Positions 43,246 to 52,792 of a stretch of DNA of 64,000 bases are shown one piece after another (the first letter of the stretch is position 1; each line of letters begins with the position of its first letter). The translations under genes and the position numbers were made by a program. The stretch comes from Anaeromyxobacter oryzae (lineage in GTDB: Bacteria > Myxococcota > Myxococcia > Myxococcales > Anaeromyxobacteraceae), in NCBI RefSeq assembly GCF_023169945.1, contig NZ_AP025591.1:3282481-3346480 (forward strand). Reading direction: 5' to 3'. The notes below the pieces were generated by a model, which made no database searches, was not told the origin of the DNA, and saw only the letters and a program-made list of their open reading frames with translations.

Positions 43246-44951
43246 TACCGGTACCCGTGGGCGATCGGGAACCGCCGCCCCTCGCCGAACGCCTTCTCCG
43301 AGACCTTCAGCACCGGCGCCGCCTGCCGGCGCTTGTACTCGCTCGCGACGACCATCCGGAGCACGCGCCGGACCGTCGCCTCGTCGTGGCCGCGCGCGAC
43401 GATGGCCGTGAGCGGGAGCCGCTCCTCGACGTACGCCTGCAGGATGTCGTCGAGGACCTCGTACGGCGGCAGCGAGTCCTGGTCCACCTGGCCGGGCTTC
43501 AGCTCCGCCGAGGGCGGCTTCGTGAACGTGCGCTCCGGGATGAGCGTCCGTCCGGCGCGGCCGTTCGCCGCGCGCGAGACGCGGTACACGAGCGTCTTCG
43601 GGACGTCGCCGATCACCGCGAGGCCGCCCGCCATGTCGCCGTAGAGGGTGCAGTACCCGACCGCGAGCTCGCTCTTGTTGCCCGTCGAGAGGACGAGCCC
43701 GCCGGTGTCGTTGGAGAGGGCCATCAGGATCTGCCCGCGGATGCGGGCCTGCACGTTCTGCTCCGCGAGGTCGCCGAGGGGGCGCCCCTCGGCGCGCTCG
43801 AGCTGGCCCATGAACGCCGCGTGCATCGGCTCGATGGAGATCTCCTGGAAGCGGATCCCGAGGTTCGCCGCGAGCGCCGCCGCGTCCTCGCGGGAGTGAT
43901 CCGAGCTGTAGCGCGAGGGCATGGCGACCCCGAGCACGTTCTCCGGCCCGACGGCGGCCGCCGCGATGCAGGCGGTGAGCGCGGAGTCGATGCCGCCGGA
44001 GAGCCCGACGACGGTCGTGCGGAAGCCGCACTTCCGCACGTAGTCGCGGACGCCGAGCACGAGCGCCTGGAAGACCTCGTCCGCCACGACGTCGGCCGGC
44101 GGCGGGCCGGCGGGCGGGAGCGGCGCGCCGTCGAGGCCGAGCACCTCGGAGGCGCCGGTGCGCAGGTCGACGACGACGAGCGCCTCGACGAACAGGGGCG
44201 CCCGGGCGACGACCGCGCCGTCCTTCCCCACCAGCATCGAGCCGCCGTCGAAGAGGAGCGCGTCGTTGCCGCCGACCTGGTTCACGTAGGCGATGGGGGC
44301 CGCGTGGCTCCGCGCCGACGCGCCGAGCATCCGCTCGCGCAGGGCGGGCTTGCCGATGCTGTAGGGGGACGCGGAGACGTTCACGACGAGCCCGGCGCCG
44401 GCCGTCACGAGCTCGGCGATGGGGTCCCGCGCGTACCGCGGCCGGACCCAGAACCGCTTGTCGTTCCAGACGTCCTCGCAGATCGAGAGCCCGAGCTTCA
44501 GCGCGAGCCCCTCGGGCGGCTCGGCGGCCGTGGTCGAGGTCGACGGCAGGAAGTAGCGGGTCTCGTCGAAGACGTCGTAGGTGGGGAGGAGCGACTTCCG
44601 CCCGATGGCGGCGACGCGGCCCCCGGAGATCAGCGCGGCCGCGTTGTACACCCCCGGCGGCGGCGCCCCCTCCGGCGCCTCCGGGAACCCGACGACCACC
44701 GCGACGCCGTGCGACCACGCGGCGGGCTCGGCGAGCTCCGCGAGCGTCCGGCGGGCGCGGTCCAGGAACTCGGGGAGATCGAGGAAGTCGCGCGGCGGAT
44801 ACCCCGACAGCGCCAGCTCCGGGAAGACGACGAGCGAGGCCCCGGCCGCCCGGGACCGCTCGGTGGCGGCGCGGATCTTCGCGGCGTTGCCGGCGAAGTC
44901 GCCCACCGTCGTGTTCACCTGCGCGAGCGCGATGCGGGCCGATGGAGCCAT
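43242..44951 (-). CDS. nadE: glutamine-hydrolysing NAD+ synthase
   Basis: 569 residues. Amidates nicotinic acid adenine dinucleotide to NAD+. N-terminal glutaminase domain of nitrilase type (E in VVFPELALSGYPPRDF, K in GRKSLLPTYDVFDE, C in LGLSICEDVW) and C-terminal ATP-PPase domain with SGGIDSALT and STGNKSELAVGYCTLYGDM. Two-domain form, able to use glutamine directly. Start ATG 44951; only 28 bp separate it from the divergent response-regulator-like gene. Confidence 0.96.
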   Translation of the reverse strand: MAPSARIALAQVNTTVGDFAGNAAKIRAATERSRAAGASLVVFPELALSGYPPRDFLDLPEFLDRARRTLAELAEPAAWSHGVAVVVGFPEAPEGAPPPGVYNAAALISGGRVAAIGRKSLLPTYDVFDETRYFLPSTSTTAAEPPEGLALKLGLSICEDVWNDKRFWVRPRYARDPIAELVTAGAGLVVNVSASPYSIGKPALRERMLGASARSHAAPIAYVNQVGGNDALLFDGGSMLVGKDGAVVARAPLFVEALVVVDLRTGASEVLGLDGAPLPPAGPPPADVVADEVFQALVLGVRDYVRKCGFRTTVVGLSGGIDSALTACIAAAAVGPENVLGVAMPSRYSSDHSREDAAALAANLGIRFQEISIEPMHAAFMGQLERAEGRPLGDLAEQNVQARIRGQILMALSNDTGGLVLSTGNKSELAVGYCTLYGDMAGGLAVIGDVPKTLVYRVSRAANGRAGRTLIPERTFTKPPSAELKPGQVDQDSLPPYEVLDDILQAYVEERLPLTAIVARGHDEATVRRVLRMVVASEYKRRQAAPVLKVSEKAFGEGRRFPIAHGYRY

Positions 44952-44961
44952 GCGGAGAGGA

Positions 44962-44971
44962 TGTTACATTA
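44962..44971. promoter_or_regulatory. symmetric -10 candidate between nadE and the divergent gene
   Basis: TGTTACATTA gives a -10-like TACATT on the plus strand and TAATGT/TAACAT on the minus strand. With only 28 bp between the two start codons, both mRNAs would begin within a few bases of their ATG. Confidence 0.35.
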
Positions 44972-44979
44972 GCGCCCGC

Positions 44980-45876
44980 ATGGCGCGCCGCATCCTCGTC
45001 GCGGAACAGTCGAAGCACGTGGTGACCGCGCTCCGCCGCGATCTCGAGGGGACCGGCTTCGTCGTCGATCCGGTGGCGCCCGCGGAGGCGGCGGCGCGGC
45101 TCGATGCCGACCGCCACTTCGCCGCGATCGTCCGCGGAAACGACGGCGCCCCCGCGGTGGTGGACGCGCTCCGCGCCGCCGATCCGCTCCTCCCCGTCAT
45201 CGCGCTCTTCTTCGACGAGGACGAGGCCCGCCGGCACCCCGGGGCGTTCGGCGCGGACGGCGTGCTCGTCGGGCCGCTCACGGCCGCGTCGGTCGCCGGC
45301 ACCTGCCGGCTCGCGGAGAAGCTCCGGACCGAGGCGCGCCGGGCGCAGGCCCTCGAGGCCACGGCCGCGGAGCGCGCGCGCGGCGGCGAGGCCGGCCTCG
45401 ACTTCCTGAAGAAGCTCCTCCTCCTCGAGGTGAAGCGCTCGAAGCGCTACGGCTACCCCGTCGCGCTCGCGCTCGTCGCGGTGGACCGGTGGCCCGACGT
45501 GCTCGCCAAGGTCGACAGGGCGGGGCGCGCCGCGCTCCTCGCCGACGTGCTCGGGCTGCTCACGGCGTCGGTGCGGGACATCGATCTCGTCGCGCCGTTC
45601 GCCGAGGAGCGCTTCGTCGTGCTCATGCCGCACACCAAGGCAGAGGGTGCGCTGCAGGTGTCGAGACGCCTCTGCGCGAAGATCCGCGACCGCAAGGCGG
45701 ACGTCGCGGTCACGGCGAGCGCCGGCGTCGCGGGGCACGAGGGCGGCGGGACGGTCTCCTTCGGCATGCTCGTGAAGCGCGCGGCCGAGGCCCTCACGCG
45801 GGCGCGGGCCGAGGGAGGCGACCGCGCCGTCCCCGCCGAGCCGCCGCCCCGCCGCGACCGGATCGTGCTCGGGTGA
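44980..45876 (+). CDS. receiver + degenerate GGDEF protein
   Basis: 298 residues. N-terminal part resembles a receiver domain (ILVAEQSKHVVTALRRDLEGTGF ... AAIVRGNDGAPAVVDALRA) but the usual phospho-Asp stretch is not clear. After a helical linker the C-terminal half follows the GGDEF fold (FLKKLLLLEVKRSKRYGYPVALALVAVDRW ... DLVAPFAEERFVVLMPHT) with AEERF in place of GGDEF, so it should not make c-di-GMP. It may act as a binding or scaffold protein. The gene begins 9 bases after a -10-like TACATT. Followed 2 bp later by the lipoprotein gene. Confidence 0.75.
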   Translation: MARRILVAEQSKHVVTALRRDLEGTGFVVDPVAPAEAAARLDADRHFAAIVRGNDGAPAVVDALRAADPLLPVIALFFDEDEARRHPGAFGADGVLVGPLTAASVAGTCRLAEKLRTEARRAQALEATAAERARGGEAGLDFLKKLLLLEVKRSKRYGYPVALALVAVDRWPDVLAKVDRAGRAALLADVLGLLTASVRDIDLVAPFAEERFVVLMPHTKAEGALQVSRRLCAKIRDRKADVAVTASAGVAGHEGGGTVSFGMLVKRAAEALTRARAEGGDRAVPAEPPPRRDRIVLG

Positions 45877-45878
45877 CG

Positions 45879-46856
45879 ATGGGCCGGCTCCAGACCGCCG
45901 CCCTCGCCTGCGCGCTCGCGGCGGGGTGCGCCCGCTCCGCGCCCGCGCTTCCGGAGGTGAAGGTCCACGTCGCCCCGGACCTCCCGGCCGACGTGCTCCG
46001 CGATGCCGCCGCGCGCTTCGGGATCGCCCGCGTGACGCTCGTCGCGCGCGCCGAGGACGCCGAGGTCGTGTGGGCGTCGGATCCTGCCGCGCTCCTCGCC
46101 CTCGAGTCGCGCCTCGTGCCGGGGAGCGCGCCCGACTCCGCCGGTGTGGACGCGCGGTTCGGGGATCCGGCGCGCCGGTTCGTCCCGGTCGGCGCCCGCG
46201 CCCGCGTGCTCCTCCTCGCGCGCGGCCCGCTGCCCGAGCAGCCCCGGAGCTACCGCGACCTCGCCGACCGCCGGCTCCGAGGCCGCATCGTGCTCGCGCA
46301 TCCCGGCCGCGGCGCCGGCCCGGTGACGGTCGCCGCCCTCGCGCTCACGTACGGCGAGCCGAGCGCGCGGAGGCTCCTGCGCCTCCTCGCCCGGAACGAG
46401 CCGCTCGTGGTCGGCTCCGATGCGGAGGTGCGCGTCGCGGTCGCGACCGGCCGCGCCGGCGTCGGGCTGGCCGGGTCGCAGGACGGCGCCGCCGGGGCGG
46501 CGAGCGCGGCGGCGCTCCAGGTGGTCTATCCGGACCAGGGCGGCCGGGGCGCGGTCGTGCTCCCGACCGCCGCGGCGGCGCTCGCGGGCGCCGGCCCCGG
46601 CGCGGCGGCGCTCCTCGCGTGGCTCGCGAGCGAGCGCGCCGAGGCGGTGCTCGTGGCGCGCGCGCCGGGGCTCCTGCCGCTGCGGGGCGGCGTGCCGGTC
46701 CCCGTGGGGGTCGAGCCCGCGACGAACCTCGTGGCGCTGCCCCTCGACTGGGAGGCGCTCGCGGACGAGGTGCAGCGGCTCCGGTCGTCCCTGGAGAGGT
46801 GGCCGGAGGGGTTCGAGGACGCTCCGGGCGTCGCCCCGCCCGCCGCGCGCCCCTAG
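45879..46856 (+). CDS. periplasmic substrate-binding-like lipoprotein
   Basis: 325 residues. Signal peptide with lipobox LAAGC (Cys17), so an inner- or outer-membrane lipoprotein. The body matches a two-lobed iron/phosphate-type substrate-binding protein: PADVLRDAAARFG, VVWASDPAALLALES, RSYRDLADRRLRGRIVLAHPGRGAG and LASERAEAVLVARAPGLLPLR. No ABC permease or ATPase gene is near, so a transporter role is not shown; it may be a sensor or orphan binder. ATG 45879; the two-base gap after the REC-GGDEF stop suggests coupling. Confidence 0.75.
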   Translation: MGRLQTAALACALAAGCARSAPALPEVKVHVAPDLPADVLRDAAARFGIARVTLVARAEDAEVVWASDPAALLALESRLVPGSAPDSAGVDARFGDPARRFVPVGARARVLLLARGPLPEQPRSYRDLADRRLRGRIVLAHPGRGAGPVTVAALALTYGEPSARRLLRLLARNEPLVVGSDAEVRVAVATGRAGVGLAGSQDGAAGAASAAALQVVYPDQGGRGAVVLPTAAAALAGAGPGAAALLAWLASERAEAVLVARAPGLLPLRGGVPVPVGVEPATNLVALPLDWEALADEVQRLRSSLERWPEGFEDAPGVAPPAARP

Positions 46857-46867
46857 CTTCACCGCCG

Positions 46868-48220
46868 ATGCAACCCGCCTCCGCAGCGCGTGCGCTGCTC
46901 GCGCTGCTCGTCCTCGCGCCCGACGTCCAGTCCGCCCGCGCCGGCGATCGGCCGCGCGCGGCGCTCTGCGCGGGGCGCTACGCCGACACGCTCGCGGTGA
47001 TGAGGGCGGACGCCCGGACGCGCGAGGCCCGCCCCGCCGCCGACTGGGTCTACTGCCTCCGCGCCACCGCGGTCTACGAGCAGCTGTCGTACGGGAAGGG
47101 CGGCCGCCTCCGCCGCCTCTACCACCGCAAGGTCCGCCACGGCACCGGCTTCGCGTACCGGAAGGACGGCGCGCGCTGGCTCGTCGCGACGAACGACCAC
47201 GTCACCGAGTTCCCCGAGGTGACCGGCGAGGGGGTCGACCTGGACGGCGTCCCGCCCGGCGCGCGGAAGGTCCGGGAGGAGGTCCGGATCGTGTCGTCGG
47301 AGGCGGAGCCGGACGGCCCGGACCAGCCGGTGCTCGCGCCCGTCGTCGCCGACGAGCGCCTCGACCTCGCCGTGCTCGCCTCCTCGCGGCCGCTCCACCT
47401 CATGCCGTACGCGTTCGGGCGTTCGGCGGAGCTGCGCGTCGGGAACGCCGTCCTCGCCCGCGGCTATCCGCTCGGCGCGTTCCCGGCGGCGAACTCGGGC
47501 AAGGTCATCGGGGTCGGGCAGCGAGACCTCGAGCGCGGCTGGGATCACGAGGACTTCGCGGTCGACGCGCTGCTCAACCTCGGCAGCTCCGGCAGCCCGG
47601 TCTTCGCGGTGTCGTGCGAGAACGGCGAGCCCGAGCTGGTCGGCGTGTACCACGCCGGCTACCGCGGCGCGCAGGGGCTGAACGTCGTGGTGGCGGTGGA
47701 TCAGCTCCGCCGCATGCTCGACGAGCTCCGCGTCGCGCCCGCGGCCCGCGCCGTCGCGCCGGAGCCGGCGGCAGATCCCGCCGCGCTGCGGGCCGCGCTC
47801 GCGGCCGGGCCCATCGCGTTCCCGTTCGGTGGGCGCGTCGTCCGGGTCGCGCGGACCGGCGACGGGCTCCGCTACGAGCTGCTCGATCCCGGCTTCCCTC
47901 TGTCCGGCCGGATCCACGCCACCGTGCTCGACGGCGAGCGCGGCGACGCCGCGACCGGCGCCGCGGCCGACCTCCGTGCCGCGCTCCGGACCCAGCTCGC
48001 GCTCGTGCTCGCGTACCGAGCGGCGGAGGCGCAGCTGCCCGCGGGCGGCGCGCGCGGGACGCTCGAGCGGCTCGCCGTGCGCATCCGGGAACGGCAGGAG
48101 GAACAGTCGGATCTCCTCGCCGCCCTCGATGCGGGCGCGCCGGGGCTCGCCGACGCTTCCGCGACAACCCACGCGGGAGGCTCTGGAAAGGGCGCCGAGG
48201 CGTCCGGCTCTACCCCGTAG
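46868..48220 (+). CDS. secreted trypsin-like serine protease
   Basis: 450 residues. Signal peptide to about residue 25. The trypsin-fold domain has catalytic His111 (ATNDHV), Asp166 (ERLDLAVL) and Ser243 (GSSGSPVF), with a substrate-site VGVYHAGYRG. No PDZ domain follows; instead there is a helical tail (about 300-430) rich in Ala/Arg/Glu. The N-terminal part has extra cysteines (Cys34, Cys63). Probably periplasmic or secreted. It follows the lipoprotein gene by 11 bp. TAGCTT lies 8 bases before the ATG (leaderless layout). Confidence 0.85.
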   Translation: MQPASAARALLALLVLAPDVQSARAGDRPRAALCAGRYADTLAVMRADARTREARPAADWVYCLRATAVYEQLSYGKGGRLRRLYHRKVRHGTGFAYRKDGARWLVATNDHVTEFPEVTGEGVDLDGVPPGARKVREEVRIVSSEAEPDGPDQPVLAPVVADERLDLAVLASSRPLHLMPYAFGRSAELRVGNAVLARGYPLGAFPAANSGKVIGVGQRDLERGWDHEDFAVDALLNLGSSGSPVFAVSCENGEPELVGVYHAGYRGAQGLNVVVAVDQLRRMLDELRVAPAARAVAPEPAADPAALRAALAAGPIAFPFGGRVVRVARTGDGLRYELLDPGFPLSGRIHATVLDGERGDAATGAAADLRAALRTQLALVLAYRAAEAQLPAGGARGTLERLAVRIRERQEEQSDLLAALDAGAPGLADASATTHAGGSGKGAEASGSTP

Positions 48221-48541
48221 AGGGCGTGGGAAGCGGTCGACCCAGCGGCGCCAGGGGCGGTCGCCCTCGCGGGTCGGACTGAATCCGAGTGGGACGCCCC
48301 ATCAGGGTCCTTCAGTCGTGTACCCACCTGGGATCACGGGGGGAATTCTCCTGTCATGGTCGTCGCTTCCCGAAAATTCGAGCGCGGGGGGTGGCAACCG
48401 GATGGGCCGTTATTATCGTCCCCATCGCCGGTGACGGCCGACCAAGCAGGGGTGCGACAAGGCAGCTTCAGCTTGGGCGTTCGCGTGAAAGAACCGGCGC
48501 CGAGCCCCCTTCAGCGGGGCCCTTCCGGGGAAGGAAAGACG
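48221..48541. other. intergenic region, 321 bp, upstream of the HTH gene
   Basis: No gene seen. It contains AT-richer stretches (CCGAAAATTCG, GCCGTTATTATCG at 48407-48419, which could be a -10 region) and, just before the ribosome site of the HTH gene, the short inverted repeat CCTTCCGGGGAAGG. No strong -35 box identified. Confidence 0.5.
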
Positions 48542-48880
48542 ATGGCCCAGATCGATATCGAGATCCTGACGCCGTTCGCTGCGAAGTTCATGGAGGGCAC
48601 GAGCCTCACGCCGGCCGAGCGCGCCGAGGTCCTCCGCATCGCCCAGGGGTTCGCGTGCAAGGACTCCGCGGCCGCCGCCGGCGTCTCGCCGGAGACCATC
48701 CGCGCCCGTCGCAAGCGGATCTACCGCAAGCTCGACGTCCCGGGCTCCGGCGAGCTCCTCGCGAGCCTCCTGTCGCTCTCGCTCAAGATGCTCGCGAAGG
48801 GCGAGCGCATCGAGCCGCGCCCGGTGACCCCGGCGCAGCCGCAGCCGGCGACGAGCGCCAGCGCGGTGGTCGCCCGGTAG
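48542..48880 (+). CDS. LuxR-type HTH DNA-binding protein
   Basis: 112 residues. The HTH (about 22-70) reads LTPAERAEVLRIAQGFACKDSAAAAGVSPETIRARRKRIYRKL, as in LuxR/NarL-type output domains. No receiver domain precedes it, so it is a standalone HTH protein. The C-terminal 25 residues are Pro/Ala-rich. ATG 48542 has GGGGAAGGA upstream. Target and signal are unknown; the protease and lipoprotein genes upstream are possible targets. Confidence 0.85.
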   Translation: MAQIDIEILTPFAAKFMEGTSLTPAERAEVLRIAQGFACKDSAAAAGVSPETIRARRKRIYRKLDVPGSGELLASLLSLSLKMLAKGERIEPRPVTPAQPQPATSASAVVAR

Positions 48881-48899
48881 TCGACGGACTTCCCTGGAT

Positions 48900-48935
48900 G
48901 CCGATCGACGGACCGTGAAAGGTCCGCCGATCGGC
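48900..48935 (+). terminator. terminator after the HTH gene
   Basis: 15-bp stem with one mismatch (GCCGATCGACGGACC / GGTCCGCCGATCGGC) and a 6-base loop (GTGAAA), 19 bases after the HTH gene stop. No T-tract. It may also end tkt transcripts coming from the other side. Confidence 0.65.
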
Positions 48936-49030
48936 TCGTGGGGTCGCCGCCCGGGGGGGCGCAGTCGACAGATCCGAGCAGCAGCGCCCAGCGTCGGTCC
49001 GCCGCGGCGCGCGCTCCCTCCCCCGAACCG

Positions 49031-51031
49031 CTAACGCACGCCGCCGAGCCAGCGCTCGACGCGGTCGGCGACCTTCACGGGCGTGAACCCGAACTCCTCC
49101 GCGAGCGCCTTGTCCGGCGCGCTCTCGCCGAAGCGATCGATTCCGATCACGAGGCCGTCCTTGCCGGCGAGCCGCCACCACTCGATGCCGCGCGCCGCCT
49201 CGAGCGCGACCACCTTCTGCGCCGGGGGCAGCACCTGGTCGCGCCACGCCTGCGGCTGCTCGAGGAAGCAGTCGAGGCACGGCACCGACACGAGCCGGCC
49301 GGGGACGCCCTTCTTCGCGAGCAGCTCGAGCGCGGCCTGGGCGAGCGGGACCTCGGAGCCGGTCGCCACGATCGTGAAGCCGGCGTTCGCGGGCGCCTCG
49401 ACGACGTAGCCGCCCCTCAGGATCGCCTCGCGGTCGACGCCGGCGGCGCGCCTCACCGGCGCGAGCTTCTGCCGCGTGAGGACGAGCGCGGTCGGTCCGG
49501 TGCGGCGCGTGAGCGCGTGCGCCCAGCCGAGCGCGGTCTCCTCGGGGTCCGCCGGGCGGACCACGTGCAGGTTCGGGATCGCGCGGAGCGCCGAGAGGTG
49601 CTCGATGGGCTGGTGCGTCGGGCCGTCCTCGCCGAGGAAGATCGAGTCGTGCGTCCAGAGGTAGATGACCTGGAGCTTCGAGAGCGCCGCGAGGCGCACC
49701 GCCGGCCGCATGTAGTCCGAGAACTGGAGGAACGTCGCCGCGTACGGGATGAAGAGGCCGTCGTAGGCCATCCCGTTCACGATGGCGCCCATCGCGTGCT
49801 CGCGGATGCCGAAGTGGATGTTGCGGCCGCCGTAGCTTCCGGGCGCGAAGGAGCCCGCGCCCTTCACCTCGGTGAGGTTCGACTCGGCGAGGTCGGCGGA
49901 CCCGCCGGCGAGCGCGGGGACGATGGGCGCCGCCTTCTGGAGGATCGCCTGCGAGAGCTTCCGGGTCGCGTCGGGCAGGGGGAGGTCGGCGGTGAGCCGG
50001 TCGACGATCCGCTCCGGCACCCACCGCTCGACGTGCGCGTCGAGGAGCGCCGCCTGCTGCGGGTTCGTGGCCTTCCACGCCTCGAAGCCCTTCGTCCAGG
50101 CCGCCTTCTGCGTCGCCTTCTCCGCCTGGACCTCGGCCCAGAGCGCGCGGACGTCGTCGGGCACGAGGAACTTCGGCTCGAGCGGCCATCCGAGCGCCTT
50201 CTTCGTGGCCTCGACCTCCTCGACCCCGAGCGGCGCGCCGTGGGCGGAGGACTTGCCGGCCTTGTTCGGCGAGCCCCAGCCGATGACCGTCTTCACGCGG
50301 ATCAGGCTCGGGCGCGAGAGCTCCGCCTTCGCGGCCGTGATGGCGCGGTCGATGCCGTCGCGGTCGTGCCCGTCGACCTGCTGGACCTGCCAGCCATAGG
50401 CCTCGAACCGCTTCGTCACGTCCTCGTCGAACGTGATGGAGGTCTTGCCGTCGATGGTGATGCCGTTGTCGTCGTAGAGGTAGACGAGGCGCCCGAGCTT
50501 GTGGTGGCCGGCGAAGCTGGCCGCCTCGGAGGAGACGCCCTCCATGAGGTCGCCGTCGGAGCAGATGGCGTAGACGAAGTGGTCGGCGACCGGGTTCCCC
50601 GGGCCGAGCTGTGCGGAGAGCATCGCCTGGCCGAGCGCGAAGCCGACGCCGTTCGCGAAGCCCTGGCCGAGCGGGCCGCTCGTCACCTCGACGCCGGGGA
50701 GCATCCCGAACTCCGGGTGGCCCGGGGTCCGCGAGTGGAGCTGGCGGAACTTCTTCAGGTCCTCGATCGTCGTGTCGAAGCCCGAGAGGTGGAGGAGCGA
50801 GTACAGCAGCATCGAGCCGTGGCCGGCGGACAGGATGAACCGGTCGCGCCCGAGCCAGCGCGGCTCCTTCGGATCGAAGCGGAGGTGCTTCGTCCAGAGC
50901 ACGTACGCCATGTCCGCGGCGCCCATCGGCATGCCGGGGTGGCCGCTGTTCGCCTGCTGGACCGCATCGGCGGCCAGCATGCGGATGGTGTTCACCGCCT
51001 TCTCGACGAGCTCGGGGCGCGCGTTCGGCAA
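49031..51031 (-). CDS. tkt: transketolase
   Basis: 666 residues, full length for the family. TPP-dependent two-carbon transfer in the pentose phosphate pathway. TPP motif GDGDLMEG-like [13 protein letters not shown], substrate contacts [18 protein letters not shown] at the N-terminus, and [24 protein letters not shown] then [16 protein letters not shown] in the Pyr domain. The TTG at 51031 is preferred: GAGGAG lies 6 bp upstream and the protein then begins [18 protein letters not shown] as expected. Single gene. Confidence 0.96.
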   Translation of the reverse strand: MPNARPELVEKAVNTIRMLAADAVQQANSGHPGMPMGAADMAYVLWTKHLRFDPKEPRWLGRDRFILSAGHGSMLLYSLLHLSGFDTTIEDLKKFRQLHSRTPGHPEFGMLPGVEVTSGPLGQGFANGVGFALGQAMLSAQLGPGNPVADHFVYAICSDGDLMEGVSSEAASFAGHHKLGRLVYLYDDNGITIDGKTSITFDEDVTKRFEAYGWQVQQVDGHDRDGIDRAITAAKAELSRPSLIRVKTVIGWGSPNKAGKSSAHGAPLGVEEVEATKKALGWPLEPKFLVPDDVRALWAEVQAEKATQKAAWTKGFEAWKATNPQQAALLDAHVERWVPERIVDRLTADLPLPDATRKLSQAILQKAAPIVPALAGGSADLAESNLTEVKGAGSFAPGSYGGRNIHFGIREHAMGAIVNGMAYDGLFIPYAATFLQFSDYMRPAVRLAALSKLQVIYLWTHDSIFLGEDGPTHQPIEHLSALRAIPNLHVVRPADPEETALGWAHALTRRTGPTALVLTRQKLAPVRRAAGVDREAILRGGYVVEAPANAGFTIVATGSEVPLAQAALELLAKKGVPGRLVSVPCLDCFLEQPQAWRDQVLPPAQKVVALEAARGIEWWRLAGKDGLVIGIDRFGESAPDKALAEEFGFTPVKVADRVERWLGGVR

Positions 51032-51182
51032 GGAATGCTCCTCAGGGCTGAAGAAATGCGGAACATCGCCCAGCCGACCTCGGATGACAAGGGGGCAAGG
51101 CGTCGTCCGCCAGGGCGTGGGGCGACCCGGACCGAGCGTCCGGTGGCGCGTCCGCGACCCCGTGGGGCGGTAGAATAACGGC

Positions 51183-51617
51183 GTGTCCCTCCAACGCGAC
51201 TGGATCCTCCGAATCGTCGAGCAGCTGGCGCAGGCCCTCGCCCGCGTGGCCGGTCTCCGCAAGCAGGCGCGCACCGAGGACGCCGTGAAGGAGCTCGCGG
51301 GCGCGGCGTCCGGGCTCGCGGGCATCGATCTCCACATGGCGGCGTCGGTCGACGCGGCGACCCTCGCCGGACTCGTGCGCGAGCCCGTCCGGATGGCGGT
51401 GCTCGCGCGCGTCATGCTCGAGCGCGCCGAGATCGCCCGTGACCTGGGGGACGCCGCAGGCGACCTCGCGTGGCGGCGGCGCGCCGTGGAGCTCTGGCTC
51501 GAGGCGGGCGCCGCGGGCGCGGCGCTCGACGACGACGCCCGGGCGGCGATCGCGGCGCACCCCGCCGACGCGCTCTCGGTGCGCGCGCGCGGGCTGCGGG
51601 ACCACGCGCGGGGCTGA
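51183..51617 (+). CDS. conserved-looking helical protein, hypothetical
   Basis: 144 residues from GTG 51183. Predominantly helical and Ala/Leu/Arg-rich ([38 protein letters not shown]). Weakly like DUF6483/TPR-like small proteins. TAGAAT lies 6 bases before the GTG (leaderless layout). Divergent from transketolase (151 bp). No function assigned. Confidence 0.6.
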   Translation: MSLQRDWILRIVEQLAQALARVAGLRKQARTEDAVKELAGAASGLAGIDLHMAASVDAATLAGLVREPVRMAVLARVMLERAEIARDLGDAAGDLAWRRRAVELWLEAGAAGAALDDDARAAIAAHPADALSVRARGLRDHARG

Positions 51618-51626
51618 CCGTCCGCC

Positions 51627-52763
51627 TCACGGCAACGGCGGGAGCCGCCACCCGCCGGCGAGCGCCTCGTACTCGGCGCGCGGGAGCTGCACGAGGACCG
51701 CGCCCGGGCCGAGCCACGGGACGATGACCTCGGCGTCTCCGGGACCGAACGTGGTGCTGCCCGAGGTGGGCTCGCCGGGGCGGCGCCAGACGTGGAGGAA
51801 GACGCAGGAGCCCCGGCCGGCGACGGCGGGCGCGTGGTTGTGCTCGACGACGACGCCGATCCGGTAGAGGCCGTCGTCGCGCAGCATCCGCTCCGCGCTC
51901 CGCGGCGGGTGCTCGCGGTCCTCGCGGCCGATGGTGTTGTACCGGGGCGAGGCGGGGTCGTCGACGCAGACCGACTCCGGCCGTGTGAGCAGGAACGGGC
52001 GGCCCTCCGGCTCGGGCACCGTGCCGTCGCCGAACGCGATGCCGATGGAGAAGGCGCCCGCCGGCGCGCGGCCGTCGCCCTCGTGCTTCACCGGGCCGGG
52101 CGGCGGCGGGTCGGGGTGGAGCCCGAGCCCCCACGCGAGGCCGCCCCGGCCGATCATCGCGCGGACGGGACGGCCGGCGAGCCGCCAGGGGCCGCCGGCG
52201 TCGCGCTCGAAGCGGTAGGCCCGGGCGTCCGCCGTCTCCCACGCGTCGGCGACGACGACGAGGAGCTGGCGCGCCGTGTCCGGCACCGCCACCGCCGCCG
52301 GCGACGGCGGAAGCGGCTCGGCGCGGAACGTGACCTCGCGGTCGACGAGGAGCCCGAGCGCCGCGGAGCGGAGGCGGAGCCGACCGCGCACCTCGCCGGC
52401 GGAGACGTCCTCGAGCGCGAGGGTGCCGTCGGCGTCCTCGGCGGCGCGGGCCCCGGCCGCGCCGGCGGTCCACGCGAGCATGCGCCGCGCGTCCGCGGGG
52501 AGCGCGAGCGTCGCGCCCGGGCGGAGGCGGGCGGGATCGAGCTCGACGTAGAGCCCCTGGCCGGTCGTGGCGTCCTCGAGGAGCGAGCCGCCCTCGCGCT
52601 GCATCCGGAGGACGACCGAGTCGCCCGGCGCGACCGCCGCCGGAGAGGCGGCGGTCGGCCGCCGCGACAGCGAGAGCGCGGCGCCGCGGTACAGCTCGGC
52701 GCGATCGTGCGAGAAGCACGCGGCGCCGGTGGCGGCGAGGAGGACGAGGAGGAGGCGGCGCAT
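51627..52763 (-). CDS. L,D-transpeptidase (YkuD)-like lipoprotein lacking the catalytic cysteine
   Basis: 378 residues from ATG 52763. Signal peptide with lipobox-like TGAAC (Cys16). The C-terminal half (about 160-378) resembles YkuD-type L,D-transpeptidases: [27 protein letters not shown] with the active-site His324, then PTSGSTT where the family has PTAGCT. Ser336 (codon AGC at 51756-51758) therefore replaces the catalytic cysteine. The N-terminal half is an all-beta region with no match seen. It lies at the end of a minus-strand run behind the zinc-ribbon gene (29 bp). It is probably inactive or uses another chemistry. Confidence 0.65.
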   Translation of the reverse strand: MRRLLLVLLAATGAACFSHDRAELYRGAALSLSRRPTAASPAAVAPGDSVVLRMQREGGSLLEDATTGQGLYVELDPARLRPGATLALPADARRMLAWTAGAAGARAAEDADGTLALEDVSAGEVRGRLRLRSAALGLLVDREVTFRAEPLPPSPAAVAVPDTARQLLVVVADAWETADARAYRFERDAGGPWRLAGRPVRAMIGRGGLAWGLGLHPDPPPPGPVKHEGDGRAPAGAFSIGIAFGDGTVPEPEGRPFLLTRPESVCVDDPASPRYNTIGREDREHPPRSAERMLRDDGLYRIGVVVEHNHAPAVAGRGSCVFLHVWRRPGEPTSGSTTFGPGDAEVIVPWLGPGAVLVQLPRAEYEALAGGWRLPPLP

Positions 52764-52792
52764 GGGAGCTCCGAAGCGGCGCGCGTCCGCCG

